58,817 bases of DNA. It comes from an uncultured Lachnospiraceae bacterium. Lineage in GTDB: Bacteria; Bacillota; Clostridia; Lachnospirales; Lachnospiraceae. The stretch spans positions 1 through 58,817 of the forward strand of contig USDK01000009.1 in NCBI GenBank assembly GCA_900553355.1, read 5' to 3'. Below are positions 25,936 to 34,076 of this stretch, piece by piece. Both the position numbers and the translations under genes were made by a program. The notes under the pieces are model-generated. The model ran no database searches. It was given only the letters and a program-made list of their open reading frames with translations, and was not told where the DNA came from. Position 1 is the first letter of the stretch. Every line of letters starts with the position of its first letter.

Positions 25936-26837
25936 TGAATACGACAATCAATATAGCAGGCGTAGAGTGGAAAAATCCAGTTACGGTGGCCTCAGGAACC
26001 TTCGGATCCGGGGAGGAATTTTCAGAATTTGTAGACCTGAACCGTCTGGGAGCAGTGACGACCAAGGGGGTCGCAAATGTGCCGTGGCCAGGCAACCCGA
26101 CTCCAAGAGTGGCGGAAATCTATGGCGGAATGATGAATGCCATCGGCCTTCAGAATCCGGGAATCGATGTGTTCTGCAAGAGGGATATTCCATTTCTCAG
26201 GCAATATGATACCAGGATTATCGTCAACGTGTGCGGACATGCTCCGGAAGAATACCTGGCGGTGGTGGAACGGCTGTCGGAGGAACCTATAGACATGATG
26301 GAGATTAATATTTCCTGTCCGAATGTGAACGCTGGATTTCTGGCTTTCGGACAGGATGCAGCACATGTGGAGAAACTGACGGCGCAGATCAAAAAAATCG
26401 CAAAGCAGCCGGTAATCATGAAGCTGACACCAAATGTTACAGATATTACTGAGATTGCAAAGGCCGCGGAAGCCGGAGGTGCAGACGCGGTATCGCTGAT
26501 CAACACGCTGACGGGCATGAAGATTGACGTCCACAGGCGTACATTCGCGTTGGCGAATAAGACCGGGGGAGTCTCTGGCCCGGCCGTCCATCCTGTTGCA
26601 GTGAGGATGGTTTATCAGACAGCGCAGGCGGTCAAGATTCCGATCATTGGCATGGGAGGGATCGCAACGGCTGAGGACGCAATCGAAATGATCCTGGCAG
26701 GAGCAACGGCAGTGGCGGTAGGAACCGTGAATTTCGCAGATCCCAGGGCAGCAGAAAATGTTGTGGAAGGAATCGAAAATTATATGAAACAATATAACAT
26801 TGAAGATATTCATGAGTTGATAGGAGGGGTGCATTGA
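25935..26837 (+). CDS. pyrD: Dihydroorotate dehydrogenase B, catalytic subunit PyrD
   Basis: 300 residues, class 1B. FMN-barrel motifs are NPVTVASGTFGSGEEF at the start, NISCPNVN, VIMKLTPNV and GMGGIATAEDA. Class 1B enzymes use a cysteine as base; a Cys is in the NISCPNVNAG loop. Translational overlap with pyrK shows the two subunits are made together. It is followed 3 bases later by a DUF1538 membrane protein gene, which may share the transcript. Confidence 0.95.
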   Translation: MNTTINIAGVEWKNPVTVASGTFGSGEEFSEFVDLNRLGAVTTKGVANVPWPGNPTPRVAEIYGGMMNAIGLQNPGIDVFCKRDIPFLRQYDTRIIVNVCGHAPEEYLAVVERLSEEPIDMMEINISCPNVNAGFLAFGQDAAHVEKLTAQIKKIAKQPVIMKLTPNVTDITEIAKAAEAGGADAVSLINTLTGMKIDVHRRTFALANKTGGVSGPAVHPVAVRMVYQTAQAVKIPIIGMGGIATAEDAIEMILAGATAVAVGTVNFADPRAAENVVEGIENYMKQYNIEDIHELIGGVH

Positions 26838-26840
26838 TAG

Positions 26841-28373
26841 ATGGATTTATACCAGAATAAATTTGCAGAGAAATTACGGGAGTCTCTGATGGCAGTGGCT
26901 CCCACGATAGGAATTGTATTGTTGCTTAGTTTTACGATCGCACCGATTCCGCCCAGCATTCTGCTCTTATTTTTGTTTGGCGCGGTGCTGTTGATCGTAG
27001 GAATGATGTTTTTTACTCTGGGAGCCGAGCTGTCCATGACGCCGGTGGGTGAAAGGATCGGTACGAGGATCGCTCAGTCCAGGAATCTTGTTATCGTTCT
27101 GTTTTTATGTTTCTTATTAGGTTTTATCATTACCATATCTGAACCGGATCTGCAGGTACTTGCAGAGCAGGTTCCGTCAGTCCCTAACGCTACTTTGATC
27201 ATTGCGGTAGCAGTCGGTGTGGGATTCTTTCTGATGGTTGCAATGCTTCGAATGTTATTTTCCAAAACGCTTCGATTGCTTTTGATCATTTTTTATATTG
27301 TTGTATTTGTCCTGGCATTTTTTGTGCCGGATGATTTTCTGGCAGTTGCCTTTGACTCCGGCGGAGTGACCACCGGACCTATGACCGTACCCTTTATCAT
27401 GGCTCTGGGTGTAGGTTTTGCCGCTGTACGAAGTGATAAACATGCCGAGGATGACAGCTTTGGTCTGGTAGCGCTCTGCTCGATCGGTCCGATCCTTGCA
27501 GTCCTGCTTCTGGGAATGCTGTATCATCCGGAGGATACAGGATATACGCCGTCGGAGATTCCGGTGATCCAGGATTCTGTAGAACTCTGGAAAGAATTTG
27601 CAGCCGGACTTCCCCAGTATATTGAAGAAATTGCAGTTTCTCTCCTGCCAATCGTTGCGTTCTTTGCTGTTTTCCAGGTGATTTCCCTGAAAATGAAGGG
27701 CCGCTCCCTTTTAAAGGTTGTGATCGGTCTGATTTATACTTATATCGGTCTGGTGCTTTTCCTGACCGGGGTAAATGTAGGCTTTATGCCTGCCGGAAAT
27801 TATCTTGGCGAAACGATTGCAGGCCTTTCCTACCGCTGGGTACTGGTTCCGATCGGTATGGTGATCGGATACTTTATCGTAAAGGCAGAGCCGGCAGTCT
27901 ATGTACTTAAGGAACAGGTAGAGGAAATTACTTCAGGGGCAATCTCAGGGGAGGCCATGGGACTGAGCCTTTCGCTTGGCGTATCGGTCTCTATCGGGCT
28001 GGCCATGATCCGGGTGCTGACAGGAATCTCTATCTTCTGGTTCATACTCCCGGGATATTTTATTGCGTTATGTCTGTCTTTCTTTGTACCGAAGATTTTT
28101 ACAGCTATCGCATTTGACTCGGGAGGAGTTGCATCAGGTCCCATGACAGCTACATTTCTGCTTCCTTTTGCCATGGGAGCCTGCCAGGCGGTCGGCGGAA
28201 ATATCGTCCGGGACGCCTTTGGCGTGGTGGCAATGGTAGCGATGACGCCTCTGATCACGATCCAGGTTATGGGTGCAATCTACAAGTACCGGTTTGCACA
28301 TAGCAAGAGCAGAGAGGCCGTGGAAGTTTCCTACCTGGATACCTGGGCGGATGACGACATTATAGAATTATAG
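26841..28373 (+). CDS. DUF1538 multi-pass membrane protein with internal duplication
   Basis: 510 residues with about 12-14 hydrophobic helices. The chain contains two homologous halves: AFDSGGVTTGPMTVPFI near residue 170 and AFDSGGVASGPMTATFL near residue 424, each followed by a conserved D-x-FG segment. This suggests an inverted or tandem-repeat transporter fold. DUF1538 proteins have no proven substrate to my knowledge. The gene lies directly behind pyrD and is followed 10 bases later by a PII-like gene, so PII control of the transporter (as GlnK controls AmtB) is plausible but inferred. Confidence 0.85.
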   Translation: MDLYQNKFAEKLRESLMAVAPTIGIVLLLSFTIAPIPPSILLLFLFGAVLLIVGMMFFTLGAELSMTPVGERIGTRIAQSRNLVIVLFLCFLLGFIITISEPDLQVLAEQVPSVPNATLIIAVAVGVGFFLMVAMLRMLFSKTLRLLLIIFYIVVFVLAFFVPDDFLAVAFDSGGVTTGPMTVPFIMALGVGFAAVRSDKHAEDDSFGLVALCSIGPILAVLLLGMLYHPEDTGYTPSEIPVIQDSVELWKEFAAGLPQYIEEIAVSLLPIVAFFAVFQVISLKMKGRSLLKVVIGLIYTYIGLVLFLTGVNVGFMPAGNYLGETIAGLSYRWVLVPIGMVIGYFIVKAEPAVYVLKEQVEEITSGAISGEAMGLSLSLGVSVSIGLAMIRVLTGISIFWFILPGYFIALCLSFFVPKIFTAIAFDSGGVASGPMTATFLLPFAMGACQAVGGNIVRDAFGVVAMVAMTPLITIQVMGAIYKYRFAHSKSREAVEVSYLDTWADDDIIEL

Positions 28374-28383
28374 GAGGAATGAT

Positions 28384-29076
28384 ATGAATAATATCTATCT
28401 GATGGGAATCATCACGAACCGGGGAATGAGGGAGAAATTTCTCCAGTTTTTTAAAGAATATAATATTGAAGTGACTTTTACGACCCTGGGACGGGGAACC
28501 GCCAGCAGCTCCATCCTGGATTATCTGGGAATGGAGGCAACAGAAAAAGCGATCTATTTTGCGGTCATTACCCTGGATACCTGGAAAAATCTGAAACGTG
28601 GTCTGTATACCAGACTGCGGATCGATGTTCCGGGGCGTGGGATTGCTTTCCTTGTACCGCTCAGCAGTATCGGCGGGAAAAAAGTGCTGCAGTATCTGAC
28701 AGTCGGACAGAAGATTGAAATCGAGGAGGAGAGTGTTTTGAAGAACACAGAATATGAATTACTGATTACAATTGCAAATTCCGGATATACAGAAACTATC
28801 ATGGACGCAGCCAGGAGCGCGCATGCTCCGGGCGGAACCGTTATCCATGCAAAAGGAACTGGCGCAGAGCATGCGAAGAAGTTTCTGGGTATCAGCCTCG
28901 CGGAAGAGAAAGAGATGGTATTTATTGCGGTTAAGTCAGCGCAGAAAAATGATATCATGCGTGCGATCATGGAGCAGGCCGGGATCAGTACATCGGCAGG
29001 AGCGGTGATATTCTCTCTGCCGGTTACAGATACGGCAGGAATCACAAGAATGGAAGAATTGTTAGAAGATCAATAG
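28384..29076 (+). CDS. Tandem PII-like signalling protein
   Basis: 230 residues made of two PII-like ferredoxin-fold units. The first (about 1-105) has IITNRGMREKFLQFFKEYNI and TLGRGTASS; the second (about 115-225) has ITIANSGYTETIMDAARSAHAPGGTVIHAKGT. The Gly-Gly-Thr-x-x-x-Ala-(R/K)-GT pattern matches the nucleotide-binding region of GlnB/GlnK, but the classic T-loop Tyr51 modification site is not evident. Pairing with the DUF1538 gene suggests regulation of that membrane protein. It is convergent with the Hsp70 gene, with 3 bases between stops and no visible terminator. Confidence 0.8.
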   Translation: MNNIYLMGIITNRGMREKFLQFFKEYNIEVTFTTLGRGTASSSILDYLGMEATEKAIYFAVITLDTWKNLKRGLYTRLRIDVPGRGIAFLVPLSSIGGKKVLQYLTVGQKIEIEEESVLKNTEYELLITIANSGYTETIMDAARSAHAPGGTVIHAKGTGAEHAKKFLGISLAEEKEMVFIAVKSAQKNDIMRAIMEQAGISTSAGAVIFSLPVTDTAGITRMEELLEDQ

Positions 29077-29079
29077 ATT

Positions 29080-30834
29080 TTAAAGCCGCGCTGCGCTTTC
29101 TTCCAGCTGCTGTTTTGCTGCCCGTATTTCTGCAAGCTGTGTGTCAGACACTTTGTCCAGACGACATTTCATGGTCAGTTTATTCAGGTGGTTAATGTCG
29201 CTTTTGATCCGTTTTCTGGTGCTGTGGTCCAGCGTCTTCTTCTGAGCCTTCAGTTTCTGCTCCGTCTCGGCCATCAGGCGCCTGGCATCGCCCAGAACCT
29301 CCATGGCGTCAGTCCTGGTCTGGTCCTGCCCTGCATACTCCTGAGCGTCGTGAATGGCCTGCTGGATCTCCTGCTCTGACATGCTGTCATCGGCCGTGAT
29401 GGTAATGGCCTGCTGCTTTCCGGTATCCAGGTCTTTGGCAGAGACTTTCAGAATGCCGTTGGCATCAATATCAAAAGTGACTTCGATCTGGGGAACCCCG
29501 GCAGGAGCGGCTTTGATTCCTTTCAACCGGAATTTGCCGATGCTCTTATTGTCTCTTGCCAGAGGACGTTCTCCCTGGAGAACATTGATCTCTACAGAAC
29601 GCTGATAAGGTGCAGCTGTAGAAAAAATCCGTGAGTACCGAGTGGGCAGGGTGGAGTTGCGTTCAATCAGCCGGGTGGCCACACCGCCTACGGTTTCAAT
29701 GGAGAGACTTAGCGGAGTAACATCCAGAAGAAGAAGACTTTTGTCGGTGCCGGAGGCAACAAGACTGTTTCCTTCCAGAGTGTGTCCAAGGATGGCGGCG
29801 CCTTTTGCAACACATTCATCCGGATTGATGTTTTTAGAGGGCTCTTTCCCGGTAAGTGCCCTGACCTTATTCTGGACAGCCGGGATCCTGGTGGAGCCGC
29901 CCACTAAAAGCACGCGCCCCAGCTCGGAAGAGGAGATACCGGCGTCATTTAATGCGTTTCGCACAGGTTCTGCTGTACGTTCGATGAGATCCTGGATCAT
30001 TCCTTCGAACTGAACCCTTGTCAGAGTATAATCCATATGAAGCTGTTCTCCGCGGTGCTCCTTAAGATATGGAAGCATGATGTGCGTACTCTCCGATGAA
30101 GAAAGATCTTTTTTCGCTGCTTCAGCCGCATCCCGGATTCTCTGCATGGCGGCAAAATCTCTGGAAAGGTCTACACGATATTCTTCTTTAAAACTGCGGA
30201 TCAGCCATTGAACGATCCGTTCGTCAAAATCATCACCGCCCAGATGATTATCTCCAGCAGTAGCCAGCACCTCGATGACGCCTTCTCCGATTTCAATTAC
30301 CGAGACATCGAAGGTGCCTCCGCCCAGATCATAGACCATAACTTTCTGTGGCTCTCCATGGTTCAGCCCATAGGAAAGAGCAGCGCTGGTAGGTTCATTG
30401 ATGATACGTTTCACGTTCAGACCGGCGATCCGTCCGGCATCTTTGGTTGCCTGTCTCTGGATATTGTTAAAGTATGCCGGGACCGTGATCACAGCATCGG
30501 TTACGGGTTCACCGAGAAATTCTTCGGCATCCTTTTTCAGCTGCATCAGTACCATGGCACTGATGGTCTGGGCTTTATACTCTGTCCCATCGATACGGAT
30601 ACTCCACTCAGAACCCATGTGACGTTTTACGGAACTGATAGTCCGTTCCGGGTTAGTGACAGCCTGGCGCCTTGCACTTTCGCCGACCAGCCGCTCTCCC
30701 TTTTTTGTGAAAGCGACGATGCTGGGAGTGGTCATGCTGCCGGAAGCACCAGGAATGATAACCGGTGCCTCGTTTTCCACCACAGATACACAGCTGTTTG
30801 TTGTTCCAAGATCAATTCCAATGATTTTTCCCAT
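29080..30834 (-). CDS. Hsp70-family chaperone (DnaK paralogue)
   Basis: 584 residues. The ATPase domain is complete: GIDLGTTNSCV, phosphate-2 loop VYDLGGGTFDVSVI, LVGGSTRIP and the NEPTSAALSYG segment. The substrate-binding beta domain (DVTPLSLSIETVGG) and a short helical lid follow. The lid is reduced and the acidic C-terminal tail of housekeeping DnaK is absent. No grpE or CIRCE element is nearby, so this is probably a second, specialised Hsp70. It is the last gene of a DUF5685-DnaJ-Hsp70 operon, 48 bases behind the J-protein gene. Confidence 0.88.
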   Translation of the reverse strand: MGKIIGIDLGTTNSCVSVVENEAPVIIPGASGSMTTPSIVAFTKKGERLVGESARRQAVTNPERTISSVKRHMGSEWSIRIDGTEYKAQTISAMVLMQLKKDAEEFLGEPVTDAVITVPAYFNNIQRQATKDAGRIAGLNVKRIINEPTSAALSYGLNHGEPQKVMVYDLGGGTFDVSVIEIGEGVIEVLATAGDNHLGGDDFDERIVQWLIRSFKEEYRVDLSRDFAAMQRIRDAAEAAKKDLSSSESTHIMLPYLKEHRGEQLHMDYTLTRVQFEGMIQDLIERTAEPVRNALNDAGISSSELGRVLLVGGSTRIPAVQNKVRALTGKEPSKNINPDECVAKGAAILGHTLEGNSLVASGTDKSLLLLDVTPLSLSIETVGGVATRLIERNSTLPTRYSRIFSTAAPYQRSVEINVLQGERPLARDNKSIGKFRLKGIKAAPAGVPQIEVTFDIDANGILKVSAKDLDTGKQQAITITADDSMSEQEIQQAIHDAQEYAGQDQTRTDAMEVLGDARRLMAETEQKLKAQKKTLDHSTRKRIKSDINHLNKLTMKCRLDKVSDTQLAEIRAAKQQLEESAARL

Positions 30835-30882
30835 TAATTAATAAGCTCCTTTCTGTTTCCTGTGTGTTGTTAATTCAAAAGA

Positions 30883-31590
30883 TCAGCAGCGGCAGAACAT
30901 GCAGAAAAGCTGTGCCAGGCACAGTCCCTGACATACCCGCCCCATGCTTTCCGCATAATTCTGAAATTCTTCCCCGTTCTGGCGATATTCTGTGCTGGCG
31001 CGCTTTAAGGTGTTCAGGGTATTGCGATAAAGCTGGGAAGACGGTTCCATCTGCACGGCCTTCTGAATCTGTTCCAGAGCCAGCATCTGTCTGCCAAGCC
31101 CATAGTTTGCCAGTGCACTCAGGTAAAACCACCGGGCATTTCTGTATGTACTGAGAATGCTGTTCAAAGTATTATCGGCATACTGATATTGTTTCATGTT
31201 GATAAAATCGATAGCCTGGCGGATATCACTGCTGTCTCCGGGCTGGGACTTTGGCGGCTCCGGATTTGTTCCGCTGCCTCCAAAGCCGAAAAATTCTTCA
31301 AAGCTTCCAAAACCGCCGAAATCCTGCCAGCCGCCAAAATCCTGCCACGGATCAGAACTTTGCCGGTAGCCGCCGGTATTCTGGCTGCCTTGGGTCCGGT
31401 TCTGATATTTTTCGGGATTATTCAGCATATCATAGGCTTCGTTGATTTCATTCATTTTTTCGGCAGCCAAAGGGTCGTCAGGGTGAAGGTCCGGGTGGTA
31501 TTCTTTGGCCTTTGCCCGATATGCCTTTTTTATCTCATCTTTTGTGGCATCCCTTGAGATGCCCAGTATCTTATATGGATCATCGACCAT
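30883..31590 (-). CDS. J-domain protein with TPR-like and Cys-rich C-terminus
   Basis: 235 residues. The N-terminal J-domain has YKILGISRDATKDEIKKAYR and HPD at residues 32-34, needed to stimulate Hsp70 ATPase. A Gly/Phe-rich linker follows (DPWQDFGGWQDFGGFGSFEEFFGFGG). The C-terminal half is helical and TPR-like. There is no DnaJ zinc domain, and the protein ends in a short cysteine cluster CLAQLFCMFCRC. The ATG at 31590 has AAAGGAGA upstream; it overlaps the DUF5685 gene by 11 bases. It should be the cochaperone of the adjacent Hsp70. Confidence 0.85.
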   Translation of the reverse strand: MVDDPYKILGISRDATKDEIKKAYRAKAKEYHPDLHPDDPLAAEKMNEINEAYDMLNNPEKYQNRTQGSQNTGGYRQSSDPWQDFGGWQDFGGFGSFEEFFGFGGSGTNPEPPKSQPGDSSDIRQAIDFINMKQYQYADNTLNSILSTYRNARWFYLSALANYGLGRQMLALEQIQKAVQMEPSSQLYRNTLNTLKRASTEYRQNGEEFQNYAESMGRVCQGLCLAQLFCMFCRC

Positions 31591-32407
31591 GATGTGTCTC
31601 CTTTCCCTGGAATTTCGAAAAATATTGCTGCCATACGCCTCCATATAAGATATTACGCATCAGATGGACGTCTTGTATAAGGGGCAGCTTTTCGAAAATT
31701 CTGACTGCATTTCCTATCGGGATTTCCATAATCTCTCTCATCTGTTCAGGACGCCTTTTCATACGGAATAAGGGATTATAGTTTCCGGTTTTCTTATCCT
31801 TTTCATAATCCATAGAGGCATCCATCAGATAAATAAACCGTCCGATTTCAAATCCCAGGCTTTTTAGAGTGTTGCTCCAGAAATCCTCATTGTAAACAAA
31901 AATTTCCGACAACATTTCTCCAGAGAGATTGATGGCCTGATCAAACTGTAAAGGTTCTTTTGATTCTATGTGTTCCAGAGCCTGGATGCTTTCGCTTACC
32001 GTGCGGCACTGTATGGGATAGATGTCTTTCAGTTTCTGGTATTCTTTTTCCAGCAGGGAGGCATACCAGCGACGCAGTTGTTTCCCTTCATCTTTCCAGT
32101 CGTCCCGGCATTTAAAATAGGACAGTAGAATGGTCATGTCTGCCGCATAATCAGTAAAGATATTTTCTGCAGCCGTTTTGGGGGTCATGGGATGAAGACT
32201 ACAGCGGAAGGATGTATTTTCTTCTTCCGGTTCATAGAGGGAGGACAAAAGAAGGATGATAAAGGTCATATCATAAGACAGATTCAGACGCTGGAGCTGG
32301 CCGTAGCGCCGTTTCAGATTCCGGCACAGTCCGCAGTAGATATTCTGGTAGCGGGTTTGTTCTGCATCACTTAATTTATCTTTGATACATACGATATATC
32401 CGAACAT
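31580..32407 (-). CDS. DUF5685-family protein
   Basis: 275 residues from the ATG at 32407, chosen because AAAGGAG precedes it; an upstream in-frame ATG at 32440 lacks one. It starts MFGYIVCIKDKLSD and has the family signature YQNIYCGLCRNLKRRYG (Cys25, Cys28) and LNLSYDMTFI, then a Cys-containing segment YFKCRDDW. The remainder is alpha-helical. Function is not known. Its placement as first gene before a J-protein and an Hsp70 suggests it is a client, adaptor or substrate receptor of that chaperone pair. No membrane segment is seen. Confidence 0.8.
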   Translation of the reverse strand: MFGYIVCIKDKLSDAEQTRYQNIYCGLCRNLKRRYGQLQRLNLSYDMTFIILLLSSLYEPEEENTSFRCSLHPMTPKTAAENIFTDYAADMTILLSYFKCRDDWKDEGKQLRRWYASLLEKEYQKLKDIYPIQCRTVSESIQALEHIESKEPLQFDQAINLSGEMLSEIFVYNEDFWSNTLKSLGFEIGRFIYLMDASMDYEKDKKTGNYNPLFRMKRRPEQMREIMEIPIGNAVRIFEKLPLIQDVHLMRNILYGGVWQQYFSKFQGKETHHGR

Positions 32408-32517
32408 AGGAGTCTCCTTTCTCTTTTCATGTCTTAACACATTTTCCAGGACATTTCAACGGAACTCTCGAAAAGTTCATAGAGTTCATAGTCTTTTAAT
32501 TTTTAGGCAGGAAAGAA

Positions 32518-32545
32518 TTGAAAATCATGTGAAATACCCTATAAT
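32518..32545 (+). promoter_or_regulatory. Candidate promoter of the FakA-fragment-like gene
   Basis: TTGAAA (32518-32523), a 16-base spacer and TATAAT (32540-32545), 45 bases before the start codon. Confidence 0.55.
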
Positions 32546-32590
32546 GGATAGAAGAACTTAAAAATTAATATCAGGTGAGGAGGAAAGGCT

Positions 32591-32842
32591 ATGTTGGAAT
32601 TTAAGTACGATACGCAGTTGTTGATAGAGGGAGAAAATCTGGACGAAGATGAGATTAGTGATTATTTTACGGAACATTTTCAGGGAGACTGTCTTCTTGC
32701 GGTTGGAGATGAGGATTTGATCAAGATACATTTCCATACAAATGAGCCATGGAAAGTGTTAGAGTACTGTGCTTCAATTGGAGAGATTTACGATATTGTG
32801 ATAGAAGATATGGATCGCCAGGCTCGCGGGCTGAAAGGATAA
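32591..32842 (+). CDS. Stand-alone FakA/YloV middle-domain-like protein
   Basis: 83 residues. The stretch QGDCLLAVGDEDLIKIHFHTNEPWKVLEYCASIGEIYDIVIEDM matches the region of FakA/YloV (fatty acid kinase, DAK2 family) that follows the kinase domain, normally GDSVVVVGDEDLVKVHVHTN-PGEVL. The DAK2 kinase domain and the FakB-binding end are absent. It has its own ribosome site (GAGGAGG) and promoter, so it looks like a real small gene and not a decaying fragment. Role unknown; it may bind FakB-like or acyl-phosphate partners, but that is inference. Confidence 0.65.
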   Translation: MLEFKYDTQLLIEGENLDEDEISDYFTEHFQGDCLLAVGDEDLIKIHFHTNEPWKVLEYCASIGEIYDIVIEDMDRQARGLKG

Positions 32843-32846
32843 GGGG

Positions 32847-33292
32847 ATGAATTACAGAGGAGCTGAGGCCAAAGATATTCCAGTCCTGGCAAATCTGCGG
32901 AAAAAACAGCTTATAGATGAAGGACAGAAACCGGATCCGGATCTGGACTATGAACTGACAGACTATTTCAAGAAAAAATGTCTGACGGATCTCTGGTGGA
33001 ATGGGTGGCAGAAAAGGACGGGAGGATCATCGCCACAGGAGCCATCATTTTTATGGATTTTCCTCCTTCGTTTACAAATAAAACGGGAAAACAGGGGTAT
33101 ATCGCCAACATGTATACAGCCCCGGATTTCCGGGGAGGAGGAATTGCCTCAGAGATCCTGGAACGGCTTGAGGAAGAGGCCAGAGAGCGGCAGATTCATA
33201 AACTGATTCTGTATGCGTCAAAATGGGGGAGGCCAGTGTATCAGAAATATGGATTCCGGGATGCAGGGGAGTGGATGGAGCTTAAGCTGTGA
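32847..33292 (+). pseudogene. GNAT-family N-acetyltransferase gene split by a frameshift
   Basis: The N-terminal 44 residues from the ATG at 32847 (MNYRGAEAKDIPVLANLRKK ... YELTDYFKKK) and the protein read in another frame from about 32978 (MSDGSLVEWVAEKDGRIIATGAIIF ... RPVYQKYGFRDAGEWMEL) together make one GNAT enzyme. The acetyl-CoA loop is DFRGGGIASEILERL. The frames meet at a run of six A (32972-32977); one extra A would restore the reading frame. It may be a true mutation, transcript slippage, phase-variable expression, or a sequence error. The second part could in theory start at the ATG at 32978, but no good ribosome site is visible. Substrate is unknown. Confidence 0.75.
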
Positions 33293-33341
33293 CTTGCACA
33301 GGAGTCCTCTTCAATGATATTCTTTTGATAGGTGATGAAGT

Positions 33342-33644
33342 ATGGAAAGCATAGAAAAAACGGGGATCAGGCCGGTTGTTGTAGAAGAGATCAGAGCTCT
33401 TGCAGAAAAATATGGGATTGAACAAGTCCTTTTATTTGGCTCAAGGGCCAGAGGAGATTTTTATAGGGCCAGTGATATTGACCTTGCCGTAAGAGGTGGA
33501 AAGATAAAGGAATTCAGTCTAGATGTCAGAGATACAACATCTACGCTGCTTGATTTTGACATTGTTGACATGGAGAAAATATCTCCGGGCAAATTTTTGG
33601 ATGTGATTAACCGGGAAGGAATTGTATTGTATGAAAAAATTTGA
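33342..33644 (+). CDS. MntA-type nucleotidyltransferase antitoxin
   Basis: 100 residues. The minimal nucleotidyltransferase motif is GSRARGDFYRASDID (Gly33-Asp47), exactly GSx10DxD, with a third acidic strand at LLDFDIVDM. In HepT-MntA toxin-antitoxin systems this enzyme AMPylates a tyrosine of the HEPN toxin to silence it. The gene starts behind GGTGATG and overlaps the HEPN gene by 14 bases. Gene order antitoxin-toxin matches HI0073-HI0074. Function is assigned from motif and pairing. Confidence 0.85.
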   Translation: MESIEKTGIRPVVVEEIRALAEKYGIEQVLLFGSRARGDFYRASDIDLAVRGGKIKEFSLDVRDTTSTLLDFDIVDMEKISPGKFLDVINREGIVLYEKI

Positions 33645-34035
33645 AAATTTTGTTTCCAATCTGGAAGTTTTGAAAAAAGCAAAATATGAAGACCTAGATA
33701 ACGAATTTATTATCAGCGGCATTATAGATAAATTTTTTATACAATTTGAACTTAGTTGGAAAGTTCTGAAGGAGCTGCTGCGTTATGAGGGGAAAAGTAT
33801 CGCAAACTCCGGATCACCAAGAGAAATCATAAAGGCGGCATATACGATATATGATTATCTGGATGAAGAAATATGGCTGGAGATGCTTAGAGCCAGGAAT
33901 GACATGACTCATATCTACAATGGGGAAGCTGCAAAACAAATGGTGTCTTTGATTTTGAAAAGGTATATCCCGGCTTTTGTCGTAATGGAGGAAAAGATCA
34001 GAAAAGATTATGGCGAAATTCTGAAAGATCTGTAA
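33631..34035 (+). CDS. HepT-type HEPN RNase toxin
   Basis: 134 residues from the ATG at 33631 (GGGAAGGA upstream; a TTG at 33622 is less likely). It is all-helical, belongs to the nucleotidyltransferase substrate-binding (HI0074) family, and has the HEPN catalytic motif RNDMTHIY (Arg89, His94, Tyr96), i.e. R-x4-H-x-Y. The Tyr is the residue AMPylated by MntA in characterised pairs. With the upstream gene it forms a type VII-like toxin-antitoxin module. Base composition is lower in GC than its neighbours, which fits recent acquisition. Confidence 0.85.
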   Translation: MKKFENFVSNLEVLKKAKYEDLDNEFIISGIIDKFFIQFELSWKVLKELLRYEGKSIANSGSPREIIKAAYTIYDYLDEEIWLEMLRARNDMTHIYNGEAAKQMVSLILKRYIPAFVVMEEKIRKDYGEILKDL

Positions 34036-34076
34036 GGCGGCAGAAACCGTGAAATAATCAAGACAGGAGAAAGGTT

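Noticed and set aside
26022..26834. 270-codon minus-strand frame opposite pyrD
   Set aside because: Antisense of a fully conserved enzyme; no start signals or protein pattern.
32408..32520. CIRCE element or heat-shock promoter before the DUF5685-J protein-Hsp70 operon
   Set aside because: No TTAGCACTC-N9-GAGTGCTAA-like sequence is present; only weak promoter-like boxes are seen on the minus strand.
32960..32985. Programmed -1 frameshift site in the GNAT gene
   Set aside because: The zero-frame heptamer is G-AAA-AAA, which does not fit the X-XXY-YYZ rule well, and no stimulating structure is evident; a plain mutation, slippage on A6 or sequence error is preferred.
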